A stretch of 64,000 nucleotides of DNA from Symbiodinium natans. Taxonomy: Eukaryota > Sar > Dinophyceae > Suessiales > Symbiodiniaceae. Below, piece after piece: positions 21,302 to 36,022 of this stretch. The position numbers were made by a program, and so were the translations under genes. The stretch is from NCBI GenBank assembly GCA_905221605.1, contig CAJNDS010000069.1:302001-366000 (forward strand), in the 5' to 3' direction. Below the pieces are notes generated by a model that worked only from the letters and a program-made list of their open reading frames with translations, made no database searches and had not been told where the DNA came from. The number at the start of each line of letters is the position of its first letter. Position 1 is the stretch's first letter.

Positions 21302-24300
21302 GGGGGGGGTGGGGGGGGTGGGGTTCAGTATTTCTGGTCTTCAGATATCCAGAAAGAGGGTCCAATGGACTTAAAGGAAATGACTATGAGTGTGGGTTCT
21401 TTTGGGGCGAAGATCTAAACTGAGCGTTAAGTCACAAAAAAACCTCAAGCAAACCCCTAAATCCTTAAACAAAAACCCTAAATCCCTACACCCCTAACCT
21501 CAAAGCCCCTAAACCCTTCACCCAAACCCTAAATCCCCAAATCCCAGAACCAAAACCCCTAAACCCCGAATCCCCCAACCCCTTAAGCCCACATCCACCA
21601 ACCCCTAAACCCTAAGTCCCCAAACCCCTCTGGACTTGGCATTCGGAGGAACCTCAACCCTTGAACCCTTAAACCCTAAACCCCTAAATCCCTAAACCCC
21701 AAAGCCCCTAAACCCCTAAACCCCAAAGCCCCTAAACCCCTAAATCCTAACCCCTAACCTCTAAACCCTAAACCCCAAATAGTAGTAACTTAGCGTTCGG
21801 AGGAGCCTGCTCCCCCCCCCCCCATAGTAGTCTATATTTTTTTTTTTTTTTTTTTTTACAACCCTAACCCCCAACCCAAACCCCAAACCCTAAACCCCCC
21901 AAGCCCATGTACAAACTGGGCAGTAGGAGGCGCCTCCACCCCCCCCCCCCCCCCCCCGCCCAATAGTTGTAACCCTAAACCCTAAACCCTAAACCCTAAA
22001 CCCTAAACCCCAAATAGTAGTAACTTGGCAATCCGAGGAGCCTCAAGGTCGGCGAGGGCCTCGTGGGCCTCGCTCACTGCGAAGGGCGCCTCGACCTCCT
22101 CGCGGGCGGCGGCTGCTGAACCCTAAACCTCTAAACCCGAAACCCTACACCCTAACCCCCCTTGCCTAGCGTTTAGGGTTTAGGGTTCAGGCTTCATGGA
22201 CTGAAATGGACATGAAAGGGACCCTAAGGTTTGGGGCTATTTTGGCCCAAAATAACCCCAGGGGTCAAGGGGCTACTGCAGCCAGTTGGAACCAAGACTC
22301 GTGGAATGCTTCAAGGCCTTAAATGTGCTAAGCACATGTCGTGGGCTTAAAGGTTTCGGGTTTAGGGTTCCGAGTTTTGGGTTTAAGGTGCATCGAAAAG
22401 GCATGTTTACTTGGCAAACGGGAACAGACTTCAGCACCGCACTTGAGACGATGTTGTGGTGCAGCTGAATGTGCGGCCTTCATGACGCAGGTTTCACGCC
22501 CCCCCCCCCCCCAACTTAAAGGGCCAATAACCCTAAACCCTAAACCCTATAAACCCTATAAACCCTAAAAACCCTAAAAACCCAAAAAACCCTAAAAGCC
22601 CTAAACTAAAAGCCCCAAAGGCACTAAAAACCCAAAAACACTAAACCCTAAACCCTAAACCCTATGGGATGTCTAAGAGGGCAAATTTAGCTAGAGGCTC
22701 ATATGAAACAAGGTTTATATTACTGTTATGGGTGAGTGTACATAAGGTTCCGTTTACTATTGGTGTCCTTATGGGGATGCAAGGAATATGCAAGTTCGCG
22801 CCGCCCACCTGGCTTACACAGGTATCGGATTGCAAGCTTTTGCCTGTTCAGCTTCAAGAAATTGCTTGCATGTCGCAATTGCCTCTATCAACTTGGTGCA
22901 ACATGGATCCTGTTGACATCAGGTGCAGATTGCGTGGCATCACTAAAAGGTTCATTGCGGCCAAGAGGAGATATGAATGCTTCAAAAAACATTTTCTCAG
23001 GGTTATGGAGCTTGCTCATTTTAAACGATGCACGCTTTCCACACATCCTTTCCTCTGATTGGACAATGGATTTCCGTTGTCATTTCTGTAAGCGACAAAT
23101 TTTCTTCTGCAAAGCTCCTGACATGCTTCAATATTTTTGCTTCAAAGCTGTGCTGCTTCATGCACACACTATCGCTGATTGGGTTCAACGCTTTGATGTA
23201 ACCATTGACTCTATCTCCTCTGTCCTTGCGAAGCGTAACCATTGATCGGTAAATTCACGTCCTCGACCACTGATGTTTTTGTGATTGCTAAACGTGCTTA
23301 GTACAAATCTAAGCTGTCTCACCTTGATATGATTCACGACGTCGAGTCCGTAGTACAAGGAATATAAACCCTACTTCATATCGATCCGGCCTGCAGATGC
23401 TGCGTCCAGGAGTTGTGAAGTGTCCTGGAGCAGGTTTGCATGGATTGGACTCCGGGTTTAGGGTTTATGGGGTTTGGAGTTTAGGGTTTAGGGTTTTAGG
23501 GTTAAAGGTGAAGGGTTGAGTGTTTACGGAGACTGGGCATAGGGATCTAATATCTTCCGCTTTGGTTGGCGTTGGTTTCTTTCATCTTGGGGGGGGGGTA
23601 TGTTATGGGTCGTCATAAACCCGAACTCTGCCAATGCGTGACAATCGCGGTATCGCAGATCATTTTCGAACCCGAAGCCCTAAACCTTACATCCTAAACC
23701 CGAAAACTAAAACCCTAAACCCTACACCCTAAACCCTTAACCATCCCTTGGACATAGGGGGCCTCTCCGCCTGCGAGGGCGGCAGACCTGGTATCAACCT
23801 CAGCCGCAAGCAGCTTCGGGTAGTGGGTTTCGGGTTCGGATTTTAATTAGGGCTTAGGGTTTAGGCTACTTCCCTGAAGTCCGGCGGAAGTATGGAAGGG
23901 TTTAGGTGGTTCGGGGTCTTGGGTTTTGGATTCATTGAGCGTCAGAGATTATCAGGGTTTGGGCTTGAGGGTTTAGGGCTTTTCCAGGCTTCCAGCATCT
24001 AACTTAAGCGTGTAGAACAGGCTGTTCGGACCACCATGGTCCGCGAGGTAGGACTTCATCAAATCACGGTAGCATATAAGATGTGCCGTATAGAACCCTT
24101 TGTGGACCAGAAACCCTGAACTTTAAGGGCAGTCACAAGGTCCCCTCTTATGGGCCCTTTACTGTGGAACAACCCTTTATATACCACTCATATACAAACA
24201 AAACGCAAGGGCCCATACTTCAGAACCTTTTCAAGAATCGGCACGGACGTCCAACCCTAATCCCACGAAAACGTTTAGGGTTTAGGGTTTAGGTTTGAGG

Positions 24301-27300
24301 GTTTAGGTCGGGTTTAGGGTTTATAGGGCTTAGGGTCATTATTCCTACTTGTCGAACCCATGAGCATCTGGTGACAAGAAGAACCTGTGCACTAGACGCA
24401 TCTTAGACGCAGATCATCGGGCAACGCTATCGGAGTGGTGTAAGGTTTAGCCCGAGCCCTAAACCTAAAGCCTACTAGGGTTTAGGGGAGATAGGAGTTT
24501 GCGCTCGGGCAATTTAACCTCGGGTCTGCGCGACGTCCTACCTCAAACTGTAAAACGAAAAACCCCTAAACCCTAAACCCTAAGCCCTAAGCCCTAAGCC
24601 CTAAGCCCTGACCCCTAAGCCCTAAACCTCCCAAACCTTCAGGGCTTGGCGTCCACGGCAAGTCTCCGAGATGGGGGTTCAAAGCTAATTTAGGGTTGAG
24701 GCTTTGGGGGCGGGGGGGGGGGGGGGGGGGGCGTGCTGGGATGAGGTTCAGGATCAAAATAATCTGGTGTTAGGATATCGAGCCTCGTAGGGATGAAGGG
24801 ACTTAACGGCTTACCATTTCAAATGGGGATTAAGGGTTTAGGGTTTAGGGTTTATGGTAGCAAGCAAAGGGAATGCGAGTGCTGCTGGACATTTTCTGAG
24901 ACCCTAAACTTCTAAACTCTCTACAGGGATGGCAGGCTTTCCTAGGCCTCACGGAAAAAATTCTACGAAGGCTACACCCTTTACCCTAAACCCGAAACCC
25001 TAAACACATGCCTCAGAGGCTCTCCACCAGTAGGTGTACATTCAGCGGCCGGTCGCTCTGGCACATGACCTTTCAGGAGCCCCTATAAACCTGAACTCTG
25101 AACCTGTCAGCGACCAAAAGCCCTAAACCCTACACCCTACACCCTAAACCCTAAACCCACTATGGGACCTAAGACTCTAAGCCACGGTTCCCCTGTAACC
25201 TAGGATTCGAACCCCTCAAAAGGGCGAGAGAACATTGGGGTTTGAGGGTTGCAGGATTTAAGGTTTAGTCTTTTAGGGTTTAGGGGTTGCAGGGTTGTAG
25301 GGTTTTGGGTTTTTGGGTTTTTAGGCTTCAAAGTTTAGGGTTTAGTCCGCAAATCTACATCCTAAACCTTAACCCCCCCACCCCCGCCCCCAAAGGCCGG
25401 TTAGAATTTAGGCTTTAGGGTATCCCAAAACGCAAAGTCTGGGTGCCCCCCCCCCCCCCCCCCTCTCAGCAAGCTTCTGTAAAAACAACACAGCGTTTAG
25501 GATTTAGGGTTTGGGGCTTAGGGTTTAGGAGATTCTCTTACGGGCCTCTCTTTTGGGTACTCTATAAGGCTCGTCCACATGAACCTTACACCCCTAAACC
25601 TAACTCGTTATGCCCTGAACCTCCTGCCTACTAAATCCTAAACCCGCTGAGCCTCCCCAAGCCCCCCTAAACCTCCCTAAACGCCATAAACCCCCTAAAC
25701 CCCGTGAATTCCTAAGCCTAAACCCAATAGAGACACTCTCATATAGCCTTATAGCCTGTGACCTTATAGGTTTAGGGCTTAGGGTTTCGGGTTTAGGGTT
25801 TCGGGTTTAGGGTTACCCTTTCTTCTATGGGTGGCGCCTTGCGGTTCCACACCGCCTCCTCGGCAAAGGCGTTCCATATCCTGGGCTTTGGTGTTGCTTG
25901 TGTAGAGTTTAGGGTTAGGGTTAGGGTTTTCGTTTAGGGCCTAGGGTTTAGGTTTAGGGTTTAGGGTTTAGGATTTAGGGTTTATAAGGTTTAGGGTTTA
26001 TAGGGTTTATAGGGTTTAGGCAACACCTCAACCCCCGACAACTCACGAACGCAACTTGAAACTCTCAACCCGAAACCCCAAAGCCCCCGCACCCCCTAAC
26101 GCTAAACCCTAAACCCTAAACCCTAAACCCTAAGCCCTAAGCCCTAAACCCTAAGCCCTAAACCCTAAACCCTAAACCCTATAAGCCCTCTCTTATAGAC
26201 CCTAAACCCTAAACCCTTGGGCCGAGCAGCTCCTGCAGCTGGACTCGCTCCTGCGCGGTGGCTGCGGAGTTTGAGGCTTCGGAGCTTCGGGGTTCAAGGG
26301 CTGAAGGGCTTTAGGGTTTAGGGTTTAGGGTTTAGGAATGACGCTAGGATTTTGGGTTCAGGGTTTGGAGCTTAGGGCTTTAGACTACTATGTGGTTTAG
26401 GCCTTAGGGTTTCAAACGGTTGCTGACTTGCTGGGTCTTAGTAGGGAATGAAGGAATGAGGCACCCTATATCCCCCTATATGTGATTGCGGTTCGCGGTT
26501 CGCGGTTCGCCGTCCCCTTCCCTCCCCTCCCCCCAAGCCCTAAACCCCCCACCCCTGAACCCAGGACCCCCCCTCAACCTCAAGCCCTGAACCATAAAAC
26601 CCTAAACCCCAACCCCCCGAAAAAACCGGGTGCACCCTGATCAAGATATCCTTTATGGGACTATGTGGACGACTCGGCGTTTGGTGAGTTGTGTGGGTGG
26701 CGGATTTGCGGTTCGTGGGTCCATGTGGTTCTAGGGATGTGCCAAACCCTAAACCCTAAACCCTAAACCCTAAACCCTATAATCCTAAACCCTAAACCCT
26801 AGAGAATTTAGCGATCCGGAGTGACCCCCCCCCCCCCGCAGAGACCTAAGCTCTAAACCTTGAAGCTGAGCTCTACCCCTAAAACCTTAAAACCGAACCC
26901 TAAACCTCAAAAATCAACCCTAGACCCTAAAGCGCATACCCCAAACTCCAAGCCCTAACCCCAAACCCTGAAGACCCTACAAACCCTCAACCCTGAACCC
27001 TAAACTAGGCCCTAAACCCCATAAACCTTACAAACCCGATGCACCCAAAACACTCTAACCCTGAACCCTGAAACTTAACCCCCAAACCCCCAAACCCCCA
27101 AACTTCCCAACCCCCCCCCAACAGAAAGACGAAGGGAGGTCGGCCTTTCGGCGGTTCATCCGCCATCGACGCCAGAGCTCCCGAAGCCTTGGGTCTGAAG
27201 AGGTTTCGGGGTTTTAGGGTTTACGGTTTATAGGGTTTAGGGCTTGGGGTTTTATTGCGGGCTTAGGGTTTTTAGGGTTTAGGGTGAAGGGTTTAGGTTC

Positions 27301-30300
27301 TAGAGTTTTTAGGGTTTAGGGTTTTCAGGGTTTAGCGTGTATGGGGTTTGGGGTTTGGGGTCTATAGGGTTTAGGGTTTATAGGGTGTTAGGCTTTTTAG
27401 GGTATAGGTTGTAGGGTGCGATAGCTTTGGGTAGGATTTCGGATGCTGTGGGATGAACCCTGCAACCTTCGCCTCTGGCCCTTGGAAACCTCAAAGCCCA
27501 AAGAGCCTTGAACGGAAGTCAACATTCTCCTTACATGCCTAAACCCCTTTATGGTCTAGGAAACTTATGGCATGAGGGCTTTCCTAATTCTTAAAACCTT
27601 CCACTCTAAACCCTAGACTCTAAACCTTAAAGCTCAACATTCCCCTCGAAACCCTCAACCCTACCCTGGCGCCGGCCAGGCACTGGTGCAGCAGCGACTG
27701 CCGCAGGCGAGCACGCTTCCTCAGGGGTTTGGGGTTTACAGGGTTTGGGGTTTAGGATCTCAGGGCGAGTGGGTTTAAGGTGTTAGGGTACAGGGTCGCA
27801 CAGTTTAAGCCCCATAAGCCCGGTAGGAATGGCATGGGCTTCAGATGGACTTGGCTGTGTGCGGGTTTAGGCTTCAGGGTTTGCGGTGTATTCAGGGGTT
27901 TCGAGTTAAGGGTATAGGGTTGAGGACTGAAGCATAACAGGAGGTCCTGAACCCCAGACATGCTAGAACTCCATCCAAGTATACCTCGTATAGTGCCAGG
28001 CACTGTATCGGCCGTCATATAGCTTAGGACCCTAAACCCTAAACCCTAAACTCTAGACCCCAAACCCTAAACCCTTTACCCTTTAACCCTAAATCCTAAA
28101 CCCCAAAGGGCCTAGAAACCCTAAGCGCTCAAATTCTAGATCAGCCCGTAGGGGCTCTTCCAAGGCCATCGGTCGCACCTCCACGGTCTCTTTAGCCTAA
28201 ACCCTAAACCCTAAACCCTAGACCCTAGACCCTAAACCCTAAACCCGAAACCCTAAACCCCAAACCCTAAATCCTAAACCCTAAACCCTAAACCTAACCC
28301 TAAACCCTAAACCCCAAACCCAGAAATCCTGGAGCCCACAGGTTTTAGGGTGCACGGTTTACTGGCTTAGGGGTTTGCTCTTCACTCGATTGCCAGGGAT
28401 GCGAAGTCGAGGGTTTAGGGTTTAGGGTTTAGGGATGTTTAGGGTTTAGGGTTTAGGGTTTAGGGCGACAGCTTCTCAAAGCGGCCACGGACTGCAGCTG
28501 CGCGGCTTCACCATCATGTAGTTGTCCATGATGATGGCCAGCAGCATGTTCAGGAGGATGATCACCACCATGACCTGCAACCCGAAATGGGTCTAGGGTT
28601 TAGGGTTTATAGGGTTTAGGGTTTATAGGGCTTAGGGTTTAGGGTTTAGGGGGTAGGGTTAGTATTTAGGATTTAGGGTTTGGGGATAGGGTTTAGGGTG
28701 ACACCTAACCCTAAACCACCCCAAGTCCCCACACCCTGCCTCGAACATGGTGAACCACAGGTAGGCTGCCGGGCGAGACACCTCCCGCAAGTAGCCCGGC
28801 ATAGGATTTAGGGCTTAGGGTGTTTAGGGTGTTTAGGGTGTTTTGGGTGTTTGAGTTTAGGTGGTTTGGGGTTTGGGTTTTGGGGTTTAGGGTGAGGGCT
28901 TCATGTAAGGTGAGGGTTAGTGGCCATGAGGTGAAGCGTCTTCGTCTAGGGCTTTCAATCTTGGGCTTCTTTCAGTCTTGGGCTTAGGGCTTACCTTCGG
29001 GCCTAGGGCTTAGGGCTCAGGGCTCAGGGTGTATGGGTTTAGGGTTTAGGGTTAAGGGTTTAGGGTTTAGGGTAAGGACCACGTGTTTCACGGCGCCCCA
29101 GAGGATGACCTTCTCCAGCTCGTGAAAGTGTTTGTCGTCGAACTCATCGAAAACCATCCTGGCCCCAGGAGTCGGGTAAGGGGTTAGGGTTTAGGTTTAG
29201 GGTTTAGGGTTTAGGGTTAAGGGTTAAGGGTTGAGGGTTGAGGGTTAAGGGTTTAGGGTCCCAGCGGTGGTTGCTGGTGTGGGAGCAGAGAGGCGGGCCT
29301 GTGCAATTGCATGACACACATCTGTAGTCTTCCCAGGTTCGTGTCCCTAAACCCTAAACCCCAAACCCCAAACCCTAAACCCAAAACCCTGCACCCTAAA
29401 CCCTAAACCTTGGCCTACTACAGGCTATCAAACGTAGGATCCGAAATCACGGGCCATAACCTAGATCACCCCCCCCCCCATATGTAAAGTCGTCCCATTC
29501 GAAGGCAAGCCCACCAGATGCATAGATGTGGCTCCTGAGAGTTCGATGCCTATGGGCTCAGGGTTCAAAAAGTTTAGGGCTTAGGCTTGTGGGAAAACAG
29601 ACTGACCTATACATGAAATTTTAAGGTGTTGCCTCAACCCAAGACCCTAACTCCTAGACCCTAGACCCTGCACCCTAAACCCTAAACCCTAAACCCTAAA
29701 CCCTAAACCCTAAACCCTAACCACCCCAAAGCCCCAATCCGTCAACCCTGAAAGCCGCAAAGCCGGAGCCCCTCGGCTCGCGTGCTCCGGCCTGAAGGCG
29801 AAGTGCATGGCTCTCCCGAAGTTGCCAAGGTCCTCCAATGTAGGGTTTAGGGTTTAGGGTTTAGGGTTTAGGGTTTAGGGTTTAGGGTTTAGGGTTTAGG
29901 GTTTAGGGTTTAGGGTTTGGAAGGCAGTTCAGGGTGTATAGGAATGAAACACCACAAGTTTCAGCAATTCCTTCACTTCAGGGCCGAAGCCAGATCCTCG
30001 CCCCACACAGAGAGCACGTTTTCCTCGTCAACCTGCCGCACTCCTGCTTCCTCCTCCCCAATCTGTATCGCATCCTGTACTACTCCACACAAACTATCAA
30101 ATTGGGCTGCATGTTGGGCAGGGAAGAGCTGGGGTCGGGGTAGTATATGGCCCCATGATCTGGCTCCAAAATAGTCAGGGCCCTACATGTCACTCAACCG
30201 CATTGGAACCTGGATCTTGCAGCCTCGAGACCATGTCGCTGACAGCCTTCAAAACCTCTCGAACCTTAAAGCCTCACGTGGCCCCCTGAACCCTGAACCC

Positions 30301-33300
30301 GCAACCCTAAACCCTAAAGCCTAAACCCTAAACCTTCCAAGCAACAGTACAGGTTCCTAAGGGTTCAAGTTCAGGGCCCCAAGATGTTGAAACAAAAAGA
30401 AAACAAAACACTTGGATCTGAAGCCATAAATGACCGTAGAGCCCTAGGCCCTCAACCCTAAAACCCAAACCCTGAACCTAAACCCTAAACCCTAAACCCT
30501 AAAACCTGGACCCTAGACCCTAGACCCTAGACCCTAAACCCTAACCCTCACTCCTCGACATCCCGGCCAAAGATCAGGACAGACTGCAAGCAGAGGCAGG
30601 CGCAAACTCCGCAGAAAGCCAGGCCGAAGTGCAGCATGTCCTGAACTTGAGGTTGGTTTGGGGTTGGGGGTTTGGGGTTTGGGGTTTGGGGTTTAGGGTT
30701 TAGGGTTTAGGGTTTATGGTTTAGGGTTTAAGGCTTTAGGGTTTGGGTCCAGGAATTAGTAGGGCTTAGGTTTAGGGTTTATAGGGTCCAGCAAGTAAAA
30801 CTAATAAAGCCCAAACTGTTACAGGCCACAGGCCCAGGACGCAAAACGCGCAAACTAACCTCTTCTCGGGATAGGATACGTCTGATGCTTCCAGACCCTT
30901 CTTCTTGGGACTCGGGGTGTCTTGGAACCCTAAACCCTTTAGATCTGAAATCCTAAACCCTAGGATGGGTGGAGGTTCCCCAGTTGCAGCTGGCGAGTTA
31001 AGGCAAGGTGCGGCTTCAGAGGTTTCGGGGTTTCGAGTTTTGCGCTTTGGGCCCTCCAAGTTTGAAGCAGTCTGCGAGCTTCTGCCCCTTTCTCCCCCTC
31101 CCTTTCCCCCCCCTCCCCCCAAACCCTAAATCCTAAACCCTAAACCCTATACCCGAAACCTTAGAGCGCTCCTGGCTGGCTTCTCGGAGGGTCTCCGTGA
31201 TGATCGCCAACCGCGGCTGGGCATCGAAGGACTTCAAGAGGCGCAGCATCAGCCTCTTGCACAAGGCTTTGGGATTCGTGGTAAAGGCGTTAGGGGTTTG
31301 GGTTTAGAGTTCAGGGTTCAGGGTTTGGGGTTTAGGGTTTAGGGTTTGGGTTTGGGGATAAGAGTTCGACTGTTCCTGCTGGTGTCTCCGGCAAGTCCGG
31401 GAAACTGTAGTGGGGGACAGACCTGGAGTAATCGGATGCCAACCTCATCCTTCAACCCTATGAACCCTGGGATGCTTCCCCTTATACTAACAATCCTTAA
31501 TCGGGATGAATGGTACCCCCTATTAAGGATGTTGGCACCTAAGATAGGCAGGCACCACTGCTTTTACTTGGCATGTAAAGAGCCTTAAAGCCCGGGGGCT
31601 CACGTGTGCGAGCACTCGATTTACTGTTCAAGGTTTCTTGGGGCTTGCCTGTGCTAGTTGCTCCAGCTACCTGGTCAGAACTCGTAAACCCTCTCCCCCC
31701 TTCCCCTCCCCCCTCCCCCCAAAACAAAGATTAAAAGCAGCAAGCCTTTGATCAAAAAGAAGTGTGGGTCTGGGCTTCGGCACCCTTGGCCAAAAGCTTT
31801 CGGGTCTTGGGTCTTGGGTCTATTATTGGGCTGTTTTGCTAGCCCGACAGTCCGCAAGACCGCACGCATAAACCCTAAATCCTGAAACCCTGAAACCTAA
31901 ACCCTAAATGCGATCTTGGGGTTTAGGGTTTAAGGTTTAGGGGGTTTAGGGTTTAGGGCTGCTTTCCTACTTAGTCTTCCATCAACCCCCCAGACATAGC
32001 AGTGACCACCCCTGCGCAGTGCGTCCCAGCAGCATGAACGGATAGATGCTGAGCAAGGTGCGACTGCTTCGCTCCTGAACTTCTGTTCTGGGTTTAGCTT
32101 AGGGTGATACAGGGGCTTTGTATAAGCAATTTTTTCCGACTGGGCTCTAAACTCTAAACCCTAAACCCTAAACCCTCAAATCAAAAACCCTCAGTCTGGA
32201 AGTGAAGCTGTCGGGGGATGTAGCTTCGAGCGACTCGGGCCCAAGAAGACCCCTAGACTCCAACTACACCTACGGCCTACGACTTGGGATGTTCCCTCCA
32301 TACTAACTAGCAGCCCCTGATTGGGATTCTAAGAGGGGGTTAGTACAATCCCTATTAAGGTACTATAATCCCTAATAAGGTACTATAATCCCGATTAAGG
32401 ACTGCTAGCATAAGAGGGAACATCCCAACCTACGATCTCTGCAAGCATGTCGACCTTGCTTAGGAGGTTATGCCTAAAGCCGTCGCCCAGCACAGGGGGA
32501 TAAATTGTGGGTTAGGGCTTAGCGCTTAGGGCTTAGGGCTTGGGGCTTGGGGCTTAGGGTTTAGGAAAAGGTTTTAGGGTGTAGAACACTTCGGCTTCTC
32601 AATTGGAAGTCCTGCTCTAAAGCCGCTTCGCATTGTGCGAAGAATTGGCTGACCTGAGCTATGTGAGGGTTTAGGGTTTAGGGTTCAGGGTCAGGGTTTA
32701 GGGTTTAGGGCGTCAGGTTTCAGGGCTTCGGGTTTAGGGCTTGGGCAGCCCGAATCAAAATCTAGTTGGCCTCTGGTCCTTGGAGCCTATGTGCATGCAC
32801 TTCTCACGGTGCTAGGCGCGCTGAGCATGAAACCACGCGCAAGAGGCCCAAAACCCCAAAACAATCTAGCCGCAGATGCTGAAACCCTAAACCCTAAACC
32901 CTTACACCTTAAATTCTCAAGCCCTAGACCCAAGTCACCAACTTAAAGACCATACCACGCAGCGCCCCATTCAGAAAACTGTGGCTTGCCGGTGCCCGGA
33001 AAATTGCGAAGGTGTCACCCCCTTGTTGCTTTCCTCTATTGTAAGGTTTAGAGTTTAGGGTTTAGGGTTTAGGTTTTAGGGTTTAGGGTGTTGCTGCTGT
33101 GGGTACAGGGAGGGTTTAGCACTAGCGGCAGAAAACCCCAAGCCCCAAACACCTGACAAGACCACTCTCAGGCTTCCACCGAGTTTTCGTATTCCTGCAG
33201 GGGCACATGGCTTGAACCGGAGTTTGTGCATGTCTTGTATGGACTCGGGGCTGAAGGCTTAGGGTTTAGGATGTAGGGTTTAGGTTTCGGAAAACGTTAT

Positions 33301-35991
33301 GCTTTCAATCTAGGAGCCTAGGGGGACAGTATTGGGTGTATCTGAGGCAGCATCTTACCAAGGTGTCGGGATTTAAGGGGGGGGGGGGGATAATCGGAAC
33401 TTTTAGATGTTATCATGGTCTAGTCAGGGGTTGCGGGGATGATTTCTTAGCTGTCTCTATGAGGTTAGAAGCTTGTATCGGTCTGTGAGTTTCATGACCG
33501 GGTCTCTAAGGGGGCAGGTACCCAAGGCAGCTCAGGGAAGCCTAGAGAGAGCCTTGGGAGTGGTTTTCGGAGTATTAGGGCACTTTAACGACCTTAAGAT
33601 CCAATTTGCCGAACATTAGGATTTAGATGGATTTAGGCTTGACAGCTACATAAAGCTTTCGAGGGATGACTGCCAAAGTTCCGCGGGATCTCTCATAGGG
33701 CTGGCTGCCTTGGACTTTCAGGTTCCTAAGGCTTCTTTAAGAAACAACCAACCACAACATTAGCAGGTATGTGTGTAGATGCCCTGCTCGGGTCTTCAAA
33801 TTCAGGGTTTGCACTATGGGCGGGAAAGAGAGAAATAACTAAGCAAGGGCCCACTGAGAGCCCTAAGATACTACGAACTGTTTTGCTGGGAAAGTGTAGA
33901 GTTGACAAAGCCAAGAAGTTGGTTTACAGCTTGGGGTTGGTTTACAGTTTACAGCTCAGGGCTTCTACATTACGTGATGGCAGTGGTGAGGCTTGTGCAG
34001 GATTGTGGAAATCAAGGACGTTCAGGGTGGAGTTTCAGGCAGCTTCCCCGCACTCAAAACAAACCTCTACATGCATCAGCTCCACCCTAAACATGCACAC
34101 GCACACACACACACACCAAACCAAACCCTCAACCCCCACAGCCTAGAAGCCCTACACCCTGAAAGCCCTATGCCCCTCAAACCCTACAAAATTAAACTGT
34201 AAACCCCCTAAACCTAAACCCTAAACCCTAAATACGAACCTTCCCCCCCACCCCCCATGGGTCCACGCGATTCGTAGTGGGCCCAGACTGAAGGATCACG
34301 TTCATGGCAACCTGAGGCTTAGCGGCTTAGGGCTTAGGGTTTAGGGGTTTGGGGGGTTTTGGGGGGTTTCGGGGGTTTGGGGCTAACGAAGCTTAGAGTA
34401 GAGTTTACGTTATACAGGCATCGAAGATTCCACAGAGGTAGGAAGGAGTGTATGAAGGCTTCTGAGGGTGCTCCGCTTCGGGTTGAGTATTTGGGCGCTT
34501 TGTCAAATGATAAGCCCTAAACCCCATTAAAGCTCCCAAAGCCTGCGCCATAAACCCTAAGCCCAAACCCCAAACCCGGAAACATCCTTAAACCCTATAT
34601 TCCCTAAACCCTAAACCCTAAACCCTAAACCCTAAACCCTAAACCCTAAACCCTAAACCCTAAACCCTAAACCCTAAACCCTAAACCCTAACGCTAAACC
34701 CCAAGCCCAAAATCTCAACCTCCGGTTCGCCTGCAACTCGGTGGATTGAAAAGACAAGAGGACGAAGAAGACGGCGACCACCTGAGTTTAAGGGCGCAAA
34801 GCTCAGGGTTTAAGAATGTCCAGGGGTTTCAGGGCTTAGAGCTTAGGGTTCAGGATATCGAGGGTTCAAGGAAAGCTTCGGCCGCAAGGATTGGGTTTGG
34901 GGTCTGGGGATTGGGGTGTAGGGTTTTAAGGCTTTGAGGCTTTTTGGGGTTCGGGGCTTGCTGTGGGCCTCCCCTATGCTTGCGATACGACATATGCCCC
35001 TTCGGAGGGATCGGGGACCTCCAAGCCTATAAAGCCTCCGTTCCTCAAAGCCCTCAAGTGCCCTAATCCCCTGATCGAGCTTTACCCTGAGGTTCCGTGT
35101 ACTTGAGTATGACATGCTTTTGAGTTTTGGTTAAACGGGGTTACGATAGAGAGCAAGCACTTTCAAAAGCCCAAGTATTCCCCATTTCGGTACATGGGAC
35201 CTTGAGGTTACGTTTCATTTGTTCACCTGGTTAAACCCTAAACCCTAAACCCGAAGGGGTGTAGGGTTTAGGGCCAAAGGGGGTTTCGGCCTACTTAGGG
35301 CTTCAGAAATTATGGGGTTTATAGGTTTAGGGTTTAGGGTTTAGGGTTTAGGGCTTAGGGAATTCTACTGGTCCGGGCCTCTGTTCCAGGTACTCGGCGC
35401 AAGGAAGCAGCTCAGAGCCTGACCGTTGCGACGATCAGGGAGATCCAGTCCACGGTGTTGGAGAAGCCTACGTACTCCTTGCAGCAACACTGGTAACACC
35501 CTAAACCCTAAACCCTCAACCCTAAACGATGCCTAAACCCGCCTAAACCCCTAAAACCCTTCAACCTCGAGGTTAAGGGTTTACGGGCTTGGGAAACCAG
35601 CACGTAAAACTTAAAACCCAATGTTCAATGGACAATCAATCGAAACTTCGCAACCATCTGAAGAAGTGTGAGGTTCTGAAATGCTCCGATGTGAGTTTAA
35701 GCTCTGTCTGGCAGGTCGAAGGGAAATCACATCTTCGTAAGCCCACCTTAAACCCTGAACCCTAACCCCCAAAAGAAGTTTGGCCCTCCGTGTTTTTCCC
35801 CATGCATCACCAAATCGAGCCACCCGTCATCTCGTCTCGTGAATTCCCCAAGCAGCAGGAATTCTTAAGACTATGTCACGTTGAGCCTAAACTCTAAACC
35901 CTAAGCCCACAAACACAAACGTATCAGGTCGGCCTTCCGAGCCCTAAACCCTAGACTTTACATCCCAAACACTACAGCCGACGCCATGTGG

Positions 35992-36022
<31 letters not shown>

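Noticed and set aside
29258-29340. Minus-strand frame with [14 protein letters not shown]
   Set aside because: Lies between two pore exons that join in phase without it, so including it would break the channel.
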